Positions 1 through 8,339 of a stretch of 64,000 bases of DNA are shown here, piece after piece. Each line of letters starts with the position of its first letter. Positions within the stretch are counted from its first letter, which is position 1. The notes under the pieces were generated by a model. It saw nothing but the letters and a program-made list of their open reading frames with translations. It had not been told where the DNA came from and ran no database searches. Source of the DNA: Paraburkholderia sp. HP33-1 (GTDB lineage Bacteria > Pseudomonadota > Gammaproteobacteria > Burkholderiales > Burkholderiaceae); the NCBI RefSeq assembly GCF_021390595.1, contig NZ_JAJEJR010000004.1:124001-188000 (forward strand), read 5' to 3'. A program made the translations under genes and the position numbers.

Positions 1-132
1 ATTCACGGTAACAATCAGGGCAGGAATGCTCACGGCAGAGGAGGAGAAGCGGCGGCAGCGCCGATTGATGTGAACGGGAAGGGTGCCTACGAGGCGCCGT
101 TCTTTTGGGGCCGCGATACTATCGCGAAGCGT

Positions 133-147
133 GTCCCAAGTTGGGAC
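133..147. promoter_or_regulatory. Palindrome, weaker copy (GTCCCAAGTTGGGAC)
   Basis: A perfect 7-bp inverted repeat around a single central G. It is the same core as the longer palindrome 199 bases downstream. The next base pair outward (T/G) is already mismatched. It is probably an operator half of a two-site array; the regulator is unknown. Confidence 0.45.
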
Positions 148-326
148 GCGACTCCGCGCGGGCGATGGGTTGTGGCCGGTTGCGCGATGAAGTGAAAGGT
201 ACAAGTCGGTAGGCGTTGAGCAGGAAATCTCTCGCAGATCGCAAGCTTTGGTCTCTCACCCGCGCGGGAGGAAACCGCGCCAAATGCTACCCGCTCCCGA
301 TTTTCGCCGCTCTTTGATCTCTTGGC

Positions 327-351
327 GTCGTGTCCCAAGTTGGGACACGAC
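327..351. promoter_or_regulatory. 25-base perfect palindrome (core TGTCCCAAGTTGGGACA)
   Basis: Two 12-base arms (left arm GTCGTGTCCCAA) are exact reverse complements around one central G. Together with the weaker copy at 133-147 it forms a pair spaced about 0.2 kb. Widely spaced dyads of this type suit dimeric activators that loop to a promoter, such as sigma-54 enhancer-binding proteins. No intact target gene remains beside it and I saw no convincing -24/-12 promoter. Confidence 0.5.
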
Positions 352-673
352 AAGCGGAAGACTTCTCTGATTTCCTATCACCTGGAGTGTGCACTCTTCC
401 GACCGGGGCGGCTTTGAGCGAGCCTTGGGCCGTGAAGGCAGCCATGGCAGAGACGCAAATCGGGACGATTTCCCACCAAACGATTGTCAGCTAGGCGATT
501 GGCATCCTGCGCAGCAGCAAAGGCCTTTGCATGAGCCCAGAAGTGATTTTGCTCTATTGGCGGCCCCGCGGTCGCTGTGGGGCCGCCGTAGCCGTTTCCT
601 GGGGAGGTGGAGTTCGCTGTACGGGTGGAAAATCGAAGGCTCGGATCGTCCTTATTGATGGCCGCCGGGGGCG

Positions 674-1330
674 TTGGTTATTCCTGAGCACTGCCCCGTT
701 TCGCCACTAGTGCGAAGGGACGGTAGCAGCGGCTTGCCTTCACGCGCAGGACTACGGTCCCGCAACGCTGGTGGACCGCTCGCGCTGTGCCCGGGAGAGT
801 CTGGCACGCAGAACACCGTCAGTCGAGCGCGCCCGGCGTGGGTCGGGCACATGATCAGCCGGCGCCTGCGCGATCAGGGCCGCATGGAAGTGCACTCTCG
901 CACCGCGGCCACCATCCCGCATAGCCACCGCCAGATCGACAGCGCGGAGTTCGGCCGCCACGCCGTGGCAGCGCTTGGAGCATGCGCAGCTCGACGAACC
1001 CTAGTAGATGGATTCCTAAAGCTGGATCGATCTGCACCACAGACGACGCCCTTCGCCATCGACGGTGCTCGACGACCATTCGCGCTACTCCCTTACGCTC
1101 GACGCCTGCTGCTGTATCTGGATCGTTCGTTCCGGCGCTACGGGTTGCGGTTTTCCATCACCACGGAAAACGGTTCGTCGTCGGGCAACCCCAGCGGACC
1201 GGGGCAACCCAACGAACTGGCCATCTGGCCGCCCGGTGTGCCACAAACTTGCGCCACATACGGAGTTGGTCCGTTGCACTTTGGGGTTGTAAAACTTGGA
1301 GCGCGGGGTTTGGCCCCTGAGAGTAGATAG
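674..1330 (+). pseudogene. Frameshifted IS481-type transposase remnant
   Basis: Pieces of an IS481-family transposase can be read by switching between two forward frames. The first frame gives RDGSSGLPSRAGLRSR, then ISRRLRDQG and IDSAEFGRH, which match the N-terminal helix-turn-helix part. The next frame gives PWQRLEHAQLDEP, MDS and LDDHSRYSLTLDA, the start of the DDE integrase core with its conserved Asp. The first frame then resumes with SFRRYGLRFSITTENGSSSG, the second Asp region (Asp to Glu here). In-frame stops lie between the pieces, and both the N-terminal start and the C-terminal Glu region are missing. It is therefore inactive. Identification rests on recalled family consensus, not on a search. 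Confidence 0.72.
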
Positions 1331-1736
1331 CCGGCACGAAGCCAGTAGGAGCGGTTAAGTTCGTACACCTAAGCGCTTGCCGTTCTCCCGACTTGATTTA
1401 CCGCTGTGAGTTGAGAACGTTGGCCGCGGCATGGCTGCCCATCTCCGTGAAACATTGATGAACAATTTTCAGTTGCTGGAAAGCCCCGTCCATCGGCGCT
1501 TCTTTGCATTTCCCGGCAATTGTTTCACGACGTACTCTAATTAGAAGCAACCAAACGGCGATTGTGCGAAGATAGAACGATGATCTCGGTATGGTCTTGA
1601 TTTGATGGTAGTGAATATTACGTAATCTGTAACGTATCTTGCATTGCTGCCGGACGGCTTTCCGGTTGTTCCTCGCGGTTGGCGGGCGAGATAAAGTTGG
1701 ATTCTCGCATGGGCCGATCACCTCTAAATCTGTGGC
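1331..1736. other. Gene-free spacer
   Basis: This is about 400 bases between the IS481 remnant and the split repeat ORF. A 203-codon antisense frame crosses it and the start of istA, but it has arginine-rich low-complexity composition typical of a shadow frame. I see no terminator, promoter or RNA gene. Confidence 0.45.
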
Positions 1737-1787
1737 GCTCGCGCTGCCCGCTAGCTGCGCACCCGAATCGCTCGCGGCGCCAGTGTC
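1737..1787 (+). pseudogene. Decayed repeat ORF, copy A, left fragment
   Basis: The codons read LALPASCAPESLAAPV and match copy B near 7050-7100 (LALPANCAPESLPAVV) almost base for base. The match stops at AGTGTC, where the IS21 element begins, and resumes on the far side at 4338. The protein family is unknown to me. See 4338-4639 for the other half. Confidence 0.6.
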
Positions 1788-1794
1788 TGGGCGG

Positions 1795-1814
1795 CGACAA
1801 TTATCTTGTCCGGT
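1795..1814 (+). repeat. IS21 left inverted repeat
   Basis: CGACAATTATCTTGTCCGGT is the exact reverse complement of 4287-4306. It is a transposase recognition end. Confidence 0.85.
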
Positions 1815-1946
1815 TGATTGACGATTGTCTTGGCCGGTGGTGAGGAGTCGGAGGCGGCGTAGCCGCCGGAGACGACGAACCACCGGCAGCGCCGGGATGA
1901 CGGGGTCATAGGATGGCTGGTCGCGTTCAAGAAGAAGCGAACAGCC

Positions 1947-3446
1947 ATGTCCGGAACCCGAATCACGGACCAGCAGGTCCGCCTCTATATGAGCAAGCGC
2001 AAACATCACACTCAGGAAGTCGCCGCCGCCAAGGCGGGCATGAGTTCGCGCACGGCACGGCGCATTGAACGGGATGGCCGGTTACCGTCACAGAAGCCGC
2101 GTCGCGATTGGCGCACCCGCCCCGATCCGTTTGCCGAGGTCTGGGAGAGTGAAGTGCTGCCGTTGCTGCGCAGCGTGCCCGACCTGAAGGCAGTCACATT
2201 GCTGGGCAGGCTGCAGGAGACGCACCCGGGCCAGTTTCCCGACAGCATGCGGCGCACGCTGGAGCGACGCGTTAGCCAGTGGCGCGCCCTTGAGGGACCG
2301 GGCAAGGAAGTGTTCTTTCCTCAGGAACATCTGCCGGGCGCACGAGGACTGTCCGACTTCACCGATATGGGCGGACTCGGTGTCACGATCGCCGGCGTGG
2401 CGTTTGCCCACCGGCTGTACCACTTTGTGCTTGCGTTCTCGCACTGGGAATACGCCTGTATCGTCGATGGGGGCGAGAGCTTTGAAGCGCTCTCCCAAGG
2501 CTTGCAGAATGCGTTATGGCAGGCCGGCGGATGTCCACGGGAACACCGCACCGACAGCCTGTCGGCGGCGTTCAGGAATCTGCAGGAACAGGACGACTTC
2601 ACGGCCCGCTATGCCGCGCTGCTCGAGCATTACGGCATGGTCGGCACGCGCAACAACCGCGGCCAGGGCCACGAGAACGGTAGCGTGGAGTCATCGCATC
2701 GTCACCTGAAGGAGGCAATCGATCAGGCGTTGATGCTGCGCGGTCATCGCGACTTTGCCGAGCGTGCTGCCTATGACGGATTCGTTCGCGAAGTCGTCAT
2801 GCGCCGCAACCGGCGCAATGCTGCCGGGTTCAACGTTGAGCGCGAGCATCTCCACGATCTGCCCGAGCGTCGCACGACCGACTTCGTCGAGGAGGAGGCG
2901 CGTGTTACCCGCTGTGGCACCTTTACCGTGCGCGGGATCCTCTACAGCGCACCATCGCGCCTGATCGGCCACCGCCTGCGGGTGCGGCTCTATACCGACC
3001 GACTCGACTGCTATCTGTCCGGCGCACTGGTGCACAGCACCCAGCGAGGCTCGCGTGTGCCCTACGGCCGCGGCCGTGCCCTCGACTACCGACACTTCAT
3101 CGAGGCACTCAAGCGTAAGCCGCAGGCCTTCAAGGGCCTGGCGTTTCGCGACGACCTGTTTCCGCGCGAAGCGTATCGCCGCACCTGGGAGCAGCTTGAG
3201 GCGAGACTGGCACAACGGGAAGCCTGCAAGCTCATGGTCGGGCTACTCGAGCTGGCCGCGCATCACGGCGTCGAGGCAATCCTGGCCGAACGGCTCGATG
3301 CGTTGCTCGCTGCCGGCAAGTTGCCCGACCTGGAGCAGTTGCGTCACGAATTTGCACCACGTCAGCCCCAGTGTCCTGAAGTGGTGGTTGAGACGCCATC
3401 GGCGGCACTCTATGACACGCTGCTCGATGACGAGGTGCCGGTATGA
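1947..3446 (+). CDS. istA: IS21-family transposase IstA
   Basis: DDE-type recombinase that cuts and joins the ends of its IS21 element. The protein is 499 residues, normal for IstA. The N-terminal 60 residues form a helix-turn-helix DNA-binding region (AAAKAGMSSRTARRIERDGR). The integrase core follows: first Asp in DFTDMGG (D137 or D140), second Asp in HRTDS (D203) and Glu in NGSVESSHR (E248). The C-terminal Mu-type region carries the RYxAPxRLIGHRLRVRLY-like segment. It overlaps istB by four bases (ATGA), implying translational coupling. The frame is intact and all three acidic residues are present, so the element may still be mobile. Confidence 0.93.
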   Translation: MSGTRITDQQVRLYMSKRKHHTQEVAAAKAGMSSRTARRIERDGRLPSQKPRRDWRTRPDPFAEVWESEVLPLLRSVPDLKAVTLLGRLQETHPGQFPDSMRRTLERRVSQWRALEGPGKEVFFPQEHLPGARGLSDFTDMGGLGVTIAGVAFAHRLYHFVLAFSHWEYACIVDGGESFEALSQGLQNALWQAGGCPREHRTDSLSAAFRNLQEQDDFTARYAALLEHYGMVGTRNNRGQGHENGSVESSHRHLKEAIDQALMLRGHRDFAERAAYDGFVREVVMRRNRRNAAGFNVEREHLHDLPERRTTDFVEEEARVTRCGTFTVRGILYSAPSRLIGHRLRVRLYTDRLDCYLSGALVHSTQRGSRVPYGRGRALDYRHFIEALKRKPQAFKGLAFRDDLFPREAYRRTWEQLEARLAQREACKLMVGLLELAAHHGVEAILAERLDALLAAGKLPDLEQLRHEFAPRQPQCPEVVVETPSAALYDTLLDDEVPV

Positions 3447-4264
3447 ACACCGCTGCTACCTGCGATGCCGCGCGTCTGGGGTTGATGCTCAATGAGCTGC
3501 GGCTGCCGACCATCGGCCGGCTGTGGCCTGAATTTGCCCAGCGTTCCGACAAGGAAGGCTGGCAGGCTACGCGGCTACTTGGTGCGCTGCTCGAACACGA
3601 ACTCGCCGAGCGCGTGAAACGGCGCATTGAGCGGCACCGCGTCGAATCGCATCTGGATCCGACCAAGACGCTCGACACCTTCAACTTCAGCATGGTGCCG
3701 ATGGTCTCGAAGGCGCACGTCATGGCGCTGGCCAGCGGCGATTCGTGGCTGGAGAAAGGCGCCACGATCCTGTTGTTCGGGCCGCCCGGCGGCGGCAAGA
3801 CACATCTCGGTTCCGCCATCGGCCACGCTCTGATCGACGCCGGTTACCGGGTGCTGTTCACCCGCACCAGCGAATTCGTGCAGAAGCTGCAGGTCGCACG
3901 CCAGAGCCTGCAGTTGCCGTCGATGCTCGCTAAGCTCGACCATTTCGATCTGATCATCCTCGACGACCTCTCATACGTCCGTAAGGATCAGGCCGAAACC
4001 AGCGTGCTGTTCGAGCTGATCGCCGAGAGATATGAGCGGCGCAGCCTTCTGATCACAGCCAACCAGCCGTTCTCCGGCTGGAATGATGTCTTCCCCGACC
4101 CGGCCATGACCGTGGCCGCCATCGATCGCCTCGTCCATCACTCGACGATCTTCGAACTGAACGTCGAGAGCTACCGGCGCCGGAACGCCAGCGACAACAA
4201 GGCTGCACGGCGGCGTCAATTACCGGATCCCGAGCCACAAGGAGCGACAACCATGACCTCTTGA
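3443..4264 (+). CDS. istB: IS21-family transposition helper ATPase IstB
   Basis: AAA+ ATPase related to DnaC that assembles on DNA and stimulates IstA. The 273-residue frame contains a Walker A motif GPPGGGKTH (about residues 113-121), a Walker B segment LIILDDLSYV (acidic residues near 174-175) and the C-terminal sensor region SLLITANQPFSGWNDVF. It starts inside the istA stop codon, the usual translational coupling. No truncation is visible. The right inverted repeat begins 22 bases after the stop codon. Confidence 0.93.
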   Translation: MNTAATCDAARLGLMLNELRLPTIGRLWPEFAQRSDKEGWQATRLLGALLEHELAERVKRRIERHRVESHLDPTKTLDTFNFSMVPMVSKAHVMALASGDSWLEKGATILLFGPPGGGKTHLGSAIGHALIDAGYRVLFTRTSEFVQKLQVARQSLQLPSMLAKLDHFDLIILDDLSYVRKDQAETSVLFELIAERYERRSLLITANQPFSGWNDVFPDPAMTVAAIDRLVHHSTIFELNVESYRRRNASDNKAARRRQLPDPEPQGATTMTS

Positions 4265-4286
4265 ACAGCGACAATTACCCCCGCTG

Positions 4287-4306
4287 ACCGGACAAGATAA
4301 TTGTCG
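4287..4306 (-). repeat. IS21 right inverted repeat
   Basis: ACCGGACAAGATAATTGTCG is a perfect 20-base match to the reverse complement of the left repeat. A related partial motif (GCGACAATTA) lies just upstream at 4268-4277, consistent with the multiple internal repeats usual in IS21 ends. Confidence 0.85.
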
Positions 4307-4337
4307 TTCGGCCGGACTTCATGCTTGACGCTCTACA

Positions 4338-4639
4338 AGTGTCCCCATTCATAAGTCACCTGCTGGTCCGGTATGAGCCGCGCACAGTTCCTTTACCGCA
4401 TGCGACGGCTTGCGTTACGCGCTTTGCTGCATGTGCGTCCGGAACCTGGGCCCGATTGCGTTCGTCTGTATGAACTGGTGCTGGTGATGGGGCTCGCGCG
4501 CCAAATTTCTCGCTCATGTGCGGCGGCTCGCGCGCTGCGGAGGCTCCCGGTGAGCGAGCGCTTCCTTACCGCCGGTCCGGGACGCGAGGCAAAGGGGGTA
4601 TTTCTGACTATCGCGTCGCGTGGTTTTGCTTGGGGATAG
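4338..4639 (+). pseudogene. Decayed repeat ORF, copy A, right fragment
   Basis: Continues the ORF split by the IS21 element. From 4373 it reads MSRAQFLYRMRRLALRALLH, then GPDCVRLYELVLVMG, closely matching copy B (MSRAQLLDRARRLAIRASLR, GPDGVRLYALVLVIG). The frame then shifts and ends in AGPGREAKGVF. The fragment is stop-bounded but lacks its upstream half because of the insertion. The function is unknown. The basic, Arg-rich helices could suit a small DNA- or RNA-associated protein, but that is only an impression. Confidence 0.55.
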
Positions 4640-4890
4640 ACCAGCTCGCCGCGGAACAACCAGATAGCGTCCCCACGCTCAAGCGGTGACGCACGCCGCT
4701 AACCGACGCTCTTCGCACAGTGGCTGAGGCAGTTGGCGGCGCGGTGGGCGCAGAAGCCGCAGCTCGTCGCGAGGAACGTCGCAGTCGGGAAGCGGTGAGT
4801 TCTCGCACTGGAGGTGCCGCGTGTTCCGTATGGACCAGGTTTCCTGTAACGGGCCGTTTGTGCCCACGGACACACCGATACCGCGCTTCA

Positions 4891-4968
4891 TGAGTTGCGA
4901 CCAGTTGGTCGCCCGTGCGTCCCGGCTCGCGTTACCAGTTTTGCTGCACGCGGCCGGGACTGGTGTCT
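4891..4968 (+). pseudogene. Decayed repeat ORF, copy C (short fragment)
   Basis: A third, more eroded copy of the same unknown ORF reads MSCDQLVARASRLALPVLLH and compares with MSRAQLLDRARRLAIRASLR of copy B. It breaks off just before the ParD operator. Only about 25 codons are recognisable. Confidence 0.4.
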
Positions 4969-4972
4969 TCAG

Positions 4973-4991
4973 AGTACCAAAATTTGGTACT
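4973..4991. promoter_or_regulatory. ParDE operator palindrome
   Basis: AGTACCAAAATTTGGTACT is a perfect 9+1+9 inverted repeat, 28 bases before the parD start codon. ParD-type ribbon-helix-helix antitoxins usually bind such a site to autorepress their operon, and the position fits. Confidence 0.7.
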
Positions 4992-5019
4992 ATGCCTTCA
5001 TCACCAGCCGGAGCCCATC

Positions 5020-5262
5020 ATGAGCAAGAATACGTCCGTTTCCCTAGGAAGACACTTTGCCGAATTTGTCGAGGACCGCGTCCGCGCCGGGCGCTATAGC
5101 ACCGCGAGCGACGTGGTGCGGGCTGGCCTACGCTTGCTCGAAGAACAGGAAGCGACGCTCGATGCGCTGCGCTCAGAACTGGAAAAGGGAGAACGTTCGG
5201 GTGCGTCCAGGCCATTCGATTTTGACGCTTTCCTGGCTCGCAAACGGAAGTCAACCCCGTGA
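5020..5262 (+). CDS. parD: Antitoxin, ParD/CopG family
   Basis: An 80-residue ribbon-helix-helix protein that should neutralise the ParE toxin encoded next to it and repress the operon. The N-terminal strand-helix-helix reads NTSVSLGRHFAEFVEDRVR then STASDVVRAGLRLLEEQE, the classic ParD fold. The acidic, flexible C-terminus (EKGERSGASRPFDFDAFLA) is the part that wraps the toxin. I chose the ATG at 5020 rather than the upstream extension, because MSKNTSVSLG is the usual family N-terminus and a perfect palindrome sits just before it. It overlaps parE by four bases. Confidence 0.9.
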   Translation: MSKNTSVSLGRHFAEFVEDRVRAGRYSTASDVVRAGLRLLEEQEATLDALRSELEKGERSGASRPFDFDAFLARKRKSTP

Positions 5263-5561
5263 AGGGTTTTGTCCTTTCCCCGGCCGCAGAACTCGATCTC
5301 GATGATATATGGGACTACTCGGTCGAAAACTGGGGGGCCGCGCAGGCCGAACGCCATATCCGACTGATTCAGGACACCATCATCGGGCTGGTGCAAGGCA
5401 CGCAACCGAGCCGATCCGCTTCCCATGTTCGTGCCGGTTATCGAAGCGTGCTGGTCGGTGCGCACGTTGTGTTCTTCAGGGAGCACGATGAACTCGTCGA
5501 TGTCATCCGGATACTTCATCAGAGGATGGATCCTTCGCAACATTTGGCAAGCGAGAACTAG
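5259..5561 (+). CDS. parE: Toxin, ParE/RelE family
   Basis: A 100-residue toxin of the ParE/RelE superfamily; family members poison DNA gyrase (ParE) or cut mRNA (RelE). The sequence has the N-terminal helix LSPAAELDLDDIWDYSVENWG, central SRSASHVRAGYRSVLVGAHVVFF and C-terminal VIRILHQRMD, all typical of ParE. The conserved Arg/Tyr pattern is present and the length is normal, so it looks functional. The GTGA start overlaps the parD stop, so antitoxin and toxin are translationally coupled. Confidence 0.9.
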   Translation: MKGFVLSPAAELDLDDIWDYSVENWGAAQAERHIRLIQDTIIGLVQGTQPSRSASHVRAGYRSVLVGAHVVFFREHDELVDVIRILHQRMDPSQHLASEN

Positions 5562-5689
5562 TTCCTTGAACGGCTCGCTCATCAGCATTGCCGCTCCCGA
5601 TTTTCTTGCGCTCGCAGTGCTGCTGATCAGCACACGCGGATGCTCGCCTCTCCGATCCCTGTCCCAGCATCGCGTCCACATGCCGCAAG

Positions 5690-5869
5690 GTGCACGAGGC
5701 CAATCCGTTTTTGCGGGAATTCGTTGTATCGTTCGGCGCCTCCGGCCATATCGCGCGGTTCGAAATCGAAGGGGGCGGCAAATGCCGGTCAGACAATCAC
5801 CTGACCGAAAAGAGGTGGTACGTTTCGATCCTGGCCGTTCGCCACCACCGCGAAGACGAGTACCACTAA
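5690..5869 (+). pseudogene. Broken RelE-like toxin, C-terminal piece
   Basis: A GTG-initiated frame of 59 codons reads NPFLREFVVSFGASGHIARF and ends YVSILAVRHHREDEYH. The ending is the signature C-terminus of RelE/ParE toxins (ILAVRHQREDxYH). The N-terminal half cannot be recovered in any frame of the preceding 130 bases, and an insertion of about ten residues interrupts the core (GGGKCRSDNHLTEKR). No antitoxin accompanies it. Most likely this is a dead toxin left beside the active ParDE pair. Confidence 0.55.
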
Positions 5870-7034
5870 GTGGCTTTCATCCCCCTCATTTCTGGACCGC
5901 GGTCGCCCGGGCCGACAGAAGCGCTGGCAGTTGAGACTTTCAACCCCTACGGGTGGGGACGTCGGAGCCTAGCGACGTGCTCCGGTGACAGGTGCGCGTC
6001 CTGTTTGCAGCGGACTCGCCTCGTTGAATCCCTTGGTGGCGCGAATCCGCCAATTCTTCTCCGGACCCTTACCATGAGTGCGCGACGCTCCACGTTGCGT
6101 GCGCCAGCGCCATTTCTGTTTTGCCTGAGGAACGCGAGAAACTCGCACGCAACTAACGGTCAGGCCGATCCGAATCCGGGTGCGCCTATCGGTGGCATCA
6201 GCGCATCAATGGAGCGCGCGGCGTACAACAGGTGGGCGAAAAACGTTGAATGCGATCCCTGTCAGCGGTGAACGGCCGCTGCCGCGTGGGGAGTTAAGCC
6301 GACGAAGCCGGGCGTATCCGTTTTCGCCGTATTGTCGGCGACGAAACCTACAAGGCGGGCTCGCTCTGACACGTTCTCATAACGAAGATGGCGAAGTGGC
6401 GGCTTCGTCATAGCCGGAGAGGTGTTCGAAGACGATGTCCGGAGTTCTTCGCGACCTTCGGGTTGAAGTCCTGTTAGCCGAAGCTCGATCCCGCGACGAT
6501 GCTGTTGCCCCTGGCCGCCAGATCGCGAAAACGCACTCCGGTTCCGCCGACTCAGGTACGTTGCTGATCCGCACCACCGGACCTTGTTGCCGAACCTCGC
6601 TTCGACCGCTTTGACTCCTGCGCGCGCCCATAGGTTAAGCCGGCGTCGCCGGGATTACCCCGCATGACGACGGCAATGCCGACCGGCCTTGCTGCGGAGC
6701 GAGGGGTTCATCGAACAGGTGTCAGAGCCGATGACAGACCGAAACATTAAGCGCCGGCGGGCGGTCGTACACGCAGCTCGACGCACGCACGGTCACGGAC
6801 ACGTCCGCGGGAAAAATGCAGAGACGTCTGCGGCAGGTTGAGGCCGTCAGGGCGCCCGATGTCGCGGCTGAACAGCGCCGCCGGTTGCTGTGCCATTGAT
6901 GGCGACCGGCGCGGTCAGTGGGGAAGCAGGCGACGCCGTGCGTACCTTCGCACAAGGCCGAGGCCGCCGCGCCGGACGTTGCCGGGCAGCGCGACTTCCG
7001 CCAGGATAGCGGGATCCGCACTTCGTCGCCCCAC
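5870..7034. other. Gene-free decayed region
   Basis: About 1.2 kb has no supportable gene. Several frames stay open for 70-130 codons in high-GC DNA but have no ribosome binding site, no motif and conflicting overlaps. I saw no transposase fragment, tRNA or terminator. Confidence 0.5.
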
Positions 7035-7376
7035 ATGGCAGATCGCTTCGAACTCGTCGCCCTCGCGCTGCCCGCCAACTGCGCACCCGAATCGCTCCCG
7101 GCGGTAGTGCCCCAGTTCATCGCCGCGTGCTGGCCCGGCATGAGCCGCGCCCAGCTGCTCGACCGCGCGCGCCGGCTCGCGATACGCGCTTCGCTGCGCG
7201 CACACCCCGAATCCGGGCCCGATGGTGTACGGCTGTACGCACTGGTGCTCGTGATCGGGGACGTACGTGCTGAACTTATCGCCCACGTACGACGGCTCGC
7301 GCGTCGAGGCGGTGCGCGGCGCGCCAGGGCTTCGTTACCGCCGGCGCGGGACGCGAGGCAAAGGGGGCTTTTCTGA
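7035..7376 (+). pseudogene. Decayed repeat ORF, copy B (longest copy)
   Basis: This is the longest version of the repeated unknown ORF, about 113 codons, reading MADRFELVALALPANCAPES, then MSRAQLLDRARRLAIRASLR and GPDGVRLYALVLVIG. Copy A preserves the ending AGxGREAKG in the shifted frame, so copy B has probably lost its frame near the end. It is uninterrupted across the point where copy A carries the IS21 element and so shows the pre-insertion sequence. The family is not recognised. It could be expressed, but the shifting frames in three copies point to decay. Confidence 0.45.
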
Positions 7377-8072
7377 GCACAGGATTTCATTTCTTCGTTG
7401 GGAGAGCGGCTCCGTGCAAATAGATGTCGGGGCAGGGCAGGATCCTGTCTGAGTGACGACGCGAAGCAGTTTGGTGTGGGCGCTCGTGCCCATTTCGCGA
7501 GACCACGCACCCTGCGGTTGCAGTACGGCGAACAATGCCGCCGGCTGAATATTGAGGACGTGATTTTCGCGAAGCGGCATCTGGCATGTCGCTGGGTCGG
7601 CTACAACCTGCGTGAAGCAATGCTGGGCGTCAGCAAGGCAAACCGGCCCGACAGCTTTATCGATCCTCCCGCCGGATCAAGGGAACTTCTACTCTTTCTC
7701 TTGCCGATGCGGGAAGCCGGAATTCGCCAGACCGCGCGCCTCGCTAACAATCAATAGTGCTAACTTTTTCGGTCCACTGCGGCGTCTGGTTTGCGCCGGA
7801 ACCGTTCGACTGGCTGGATTTGTGACGACGACTCTTTAGGCTGGCTTGCCTGCCCTCGCGACAACTGGCTGAACCGTCTGTTGATCTCAAAGGATTCGAT
7901 CGCCGTAGAAGGGCGTCAAACACTCCGATTCTTGCGGTCAAATTTCGCATAGGATGCGCGTGGAATTTGACCGCAAGAAACGGGGTGATTTCTTGGGGCG
8001 CGAATTTCAGTATCTGACTGTGGGGTACGGGTCTCAGCGCATGCATCGCCACGCAGATGATGGGAGCCTGCA
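7377..8072. other. Gene-free spacer
   Basis: There is one 119-codon open frame (7398-7757), but no ribosome binding site or familiar motif, so I do not call it. The last 150 bases should hold the promoter of the small secreted protein at 8073; no clear -35/-10 pair stood out. Confidence 0.4.
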
Positions 8073-8339
8073 ATGCGAGTGATATATCTGTCTGCTTACG
8101 TATTGGCTGCGTTCGTGCTGTTCGCGAGTACAGAGTCACAATCGACGACATTGGCCAGCGAGCCACAAGCGGCGTCCACTAAAGCCACTACATCGCATGA
8201 ACTGAAAACTTTGAAGGAGCGGTTGAGCGATAAAGCAAGCGACGAGCAACGTGTTGATAACTGCAAGGTACCCTTTGCGCAGCGAGGAACAAAGGTGCGA
8301 CCGGATAGTTGCACACATACAGAGCAGATGCAGCAGTAG
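8073..8339 (+). CDS. Small secreted protein of unknown function
   Basis: An 88-residue protein with a Sec-type signal: basic-start MRVIYLSAY, hydrophobic VLAAFVLFAS, then a polar mature part. The mature region holds HELKTLKERLSDKASDEQRV, DNCKVPFAQRGTKVRPDSC and a short tail. The two Cys residues (in DNCKVP and DSCTH) could form a disulfide in the periplasm. A GGGAG ribosome binding site lies about 8 bases before the ATG. I recall similar short exported proteins in Burkholderia but know no function. It stands alone between gene-free stretches. Confidence 0.62.
   Translation: MRVIYLSAYVLAAFVLFASTESQSTTLASEPQAASTKATTSHELKTLKERLSDKASDEQRVDNCKVPFAQRGTKVRPDSCTHTEQMQQ

Larger units (their letters stand above)
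1..673. other. No supported gene; decayed DNA with two palindromes
   Basis: I see no credible protein-coding gene here. The open frames are short and lack ribosome binding sites or recognisable motifs. The only structured elements are two related palindromes near 133-147 and 327-351, listed separately. The stretch leads straight into a frameshifted transposase remnant, so it is probably debris of mobile DNA or the far edge of a gene left of the window. Confidence 0.5.
1788..4337 (+). mobile_element. IS21-family insertion sequence (istA-istB)
   Basis: The element holds an IstA-type DDE transposase and an IstB-type ATPase in overlapping reading frames, the standard IS21 arrangement. Perfect 20-base inverted repeats lie at 1795-1814 and 4287-4306. 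The sequence AGTGTC occurs at 1782-1787 and again at 4338-4343, immediately outside the proposed ends, and is a good candidate for the target duplication. The outer ends then read TGG...ACA and the length is 2550 bp, normal for the family. It interrupts an older decayed repeat ORF, whose uninterrupted relative at 7035-7376 confirms the join. Exact outer ends are inferred, since the right repeat lies about 31 bases inside the duplicated hexamer. Confidence 0.8.

Noticed and set aside
1398..2009. 203-codon minus-strand frame across the IS21 left end
   Set aside because: It crosses the inverted repeat and the split repeat ORF and contains Arg-Leu low-complexity runs. It is not a plausible protein.
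6722..7510. 262-codon minus-strand frame
   Set aside because: Opposite copy B of the repeat ORF. The conserved stretches shared with copies A and C make sense on the plus strand, and no motif is seen on the minus strand.
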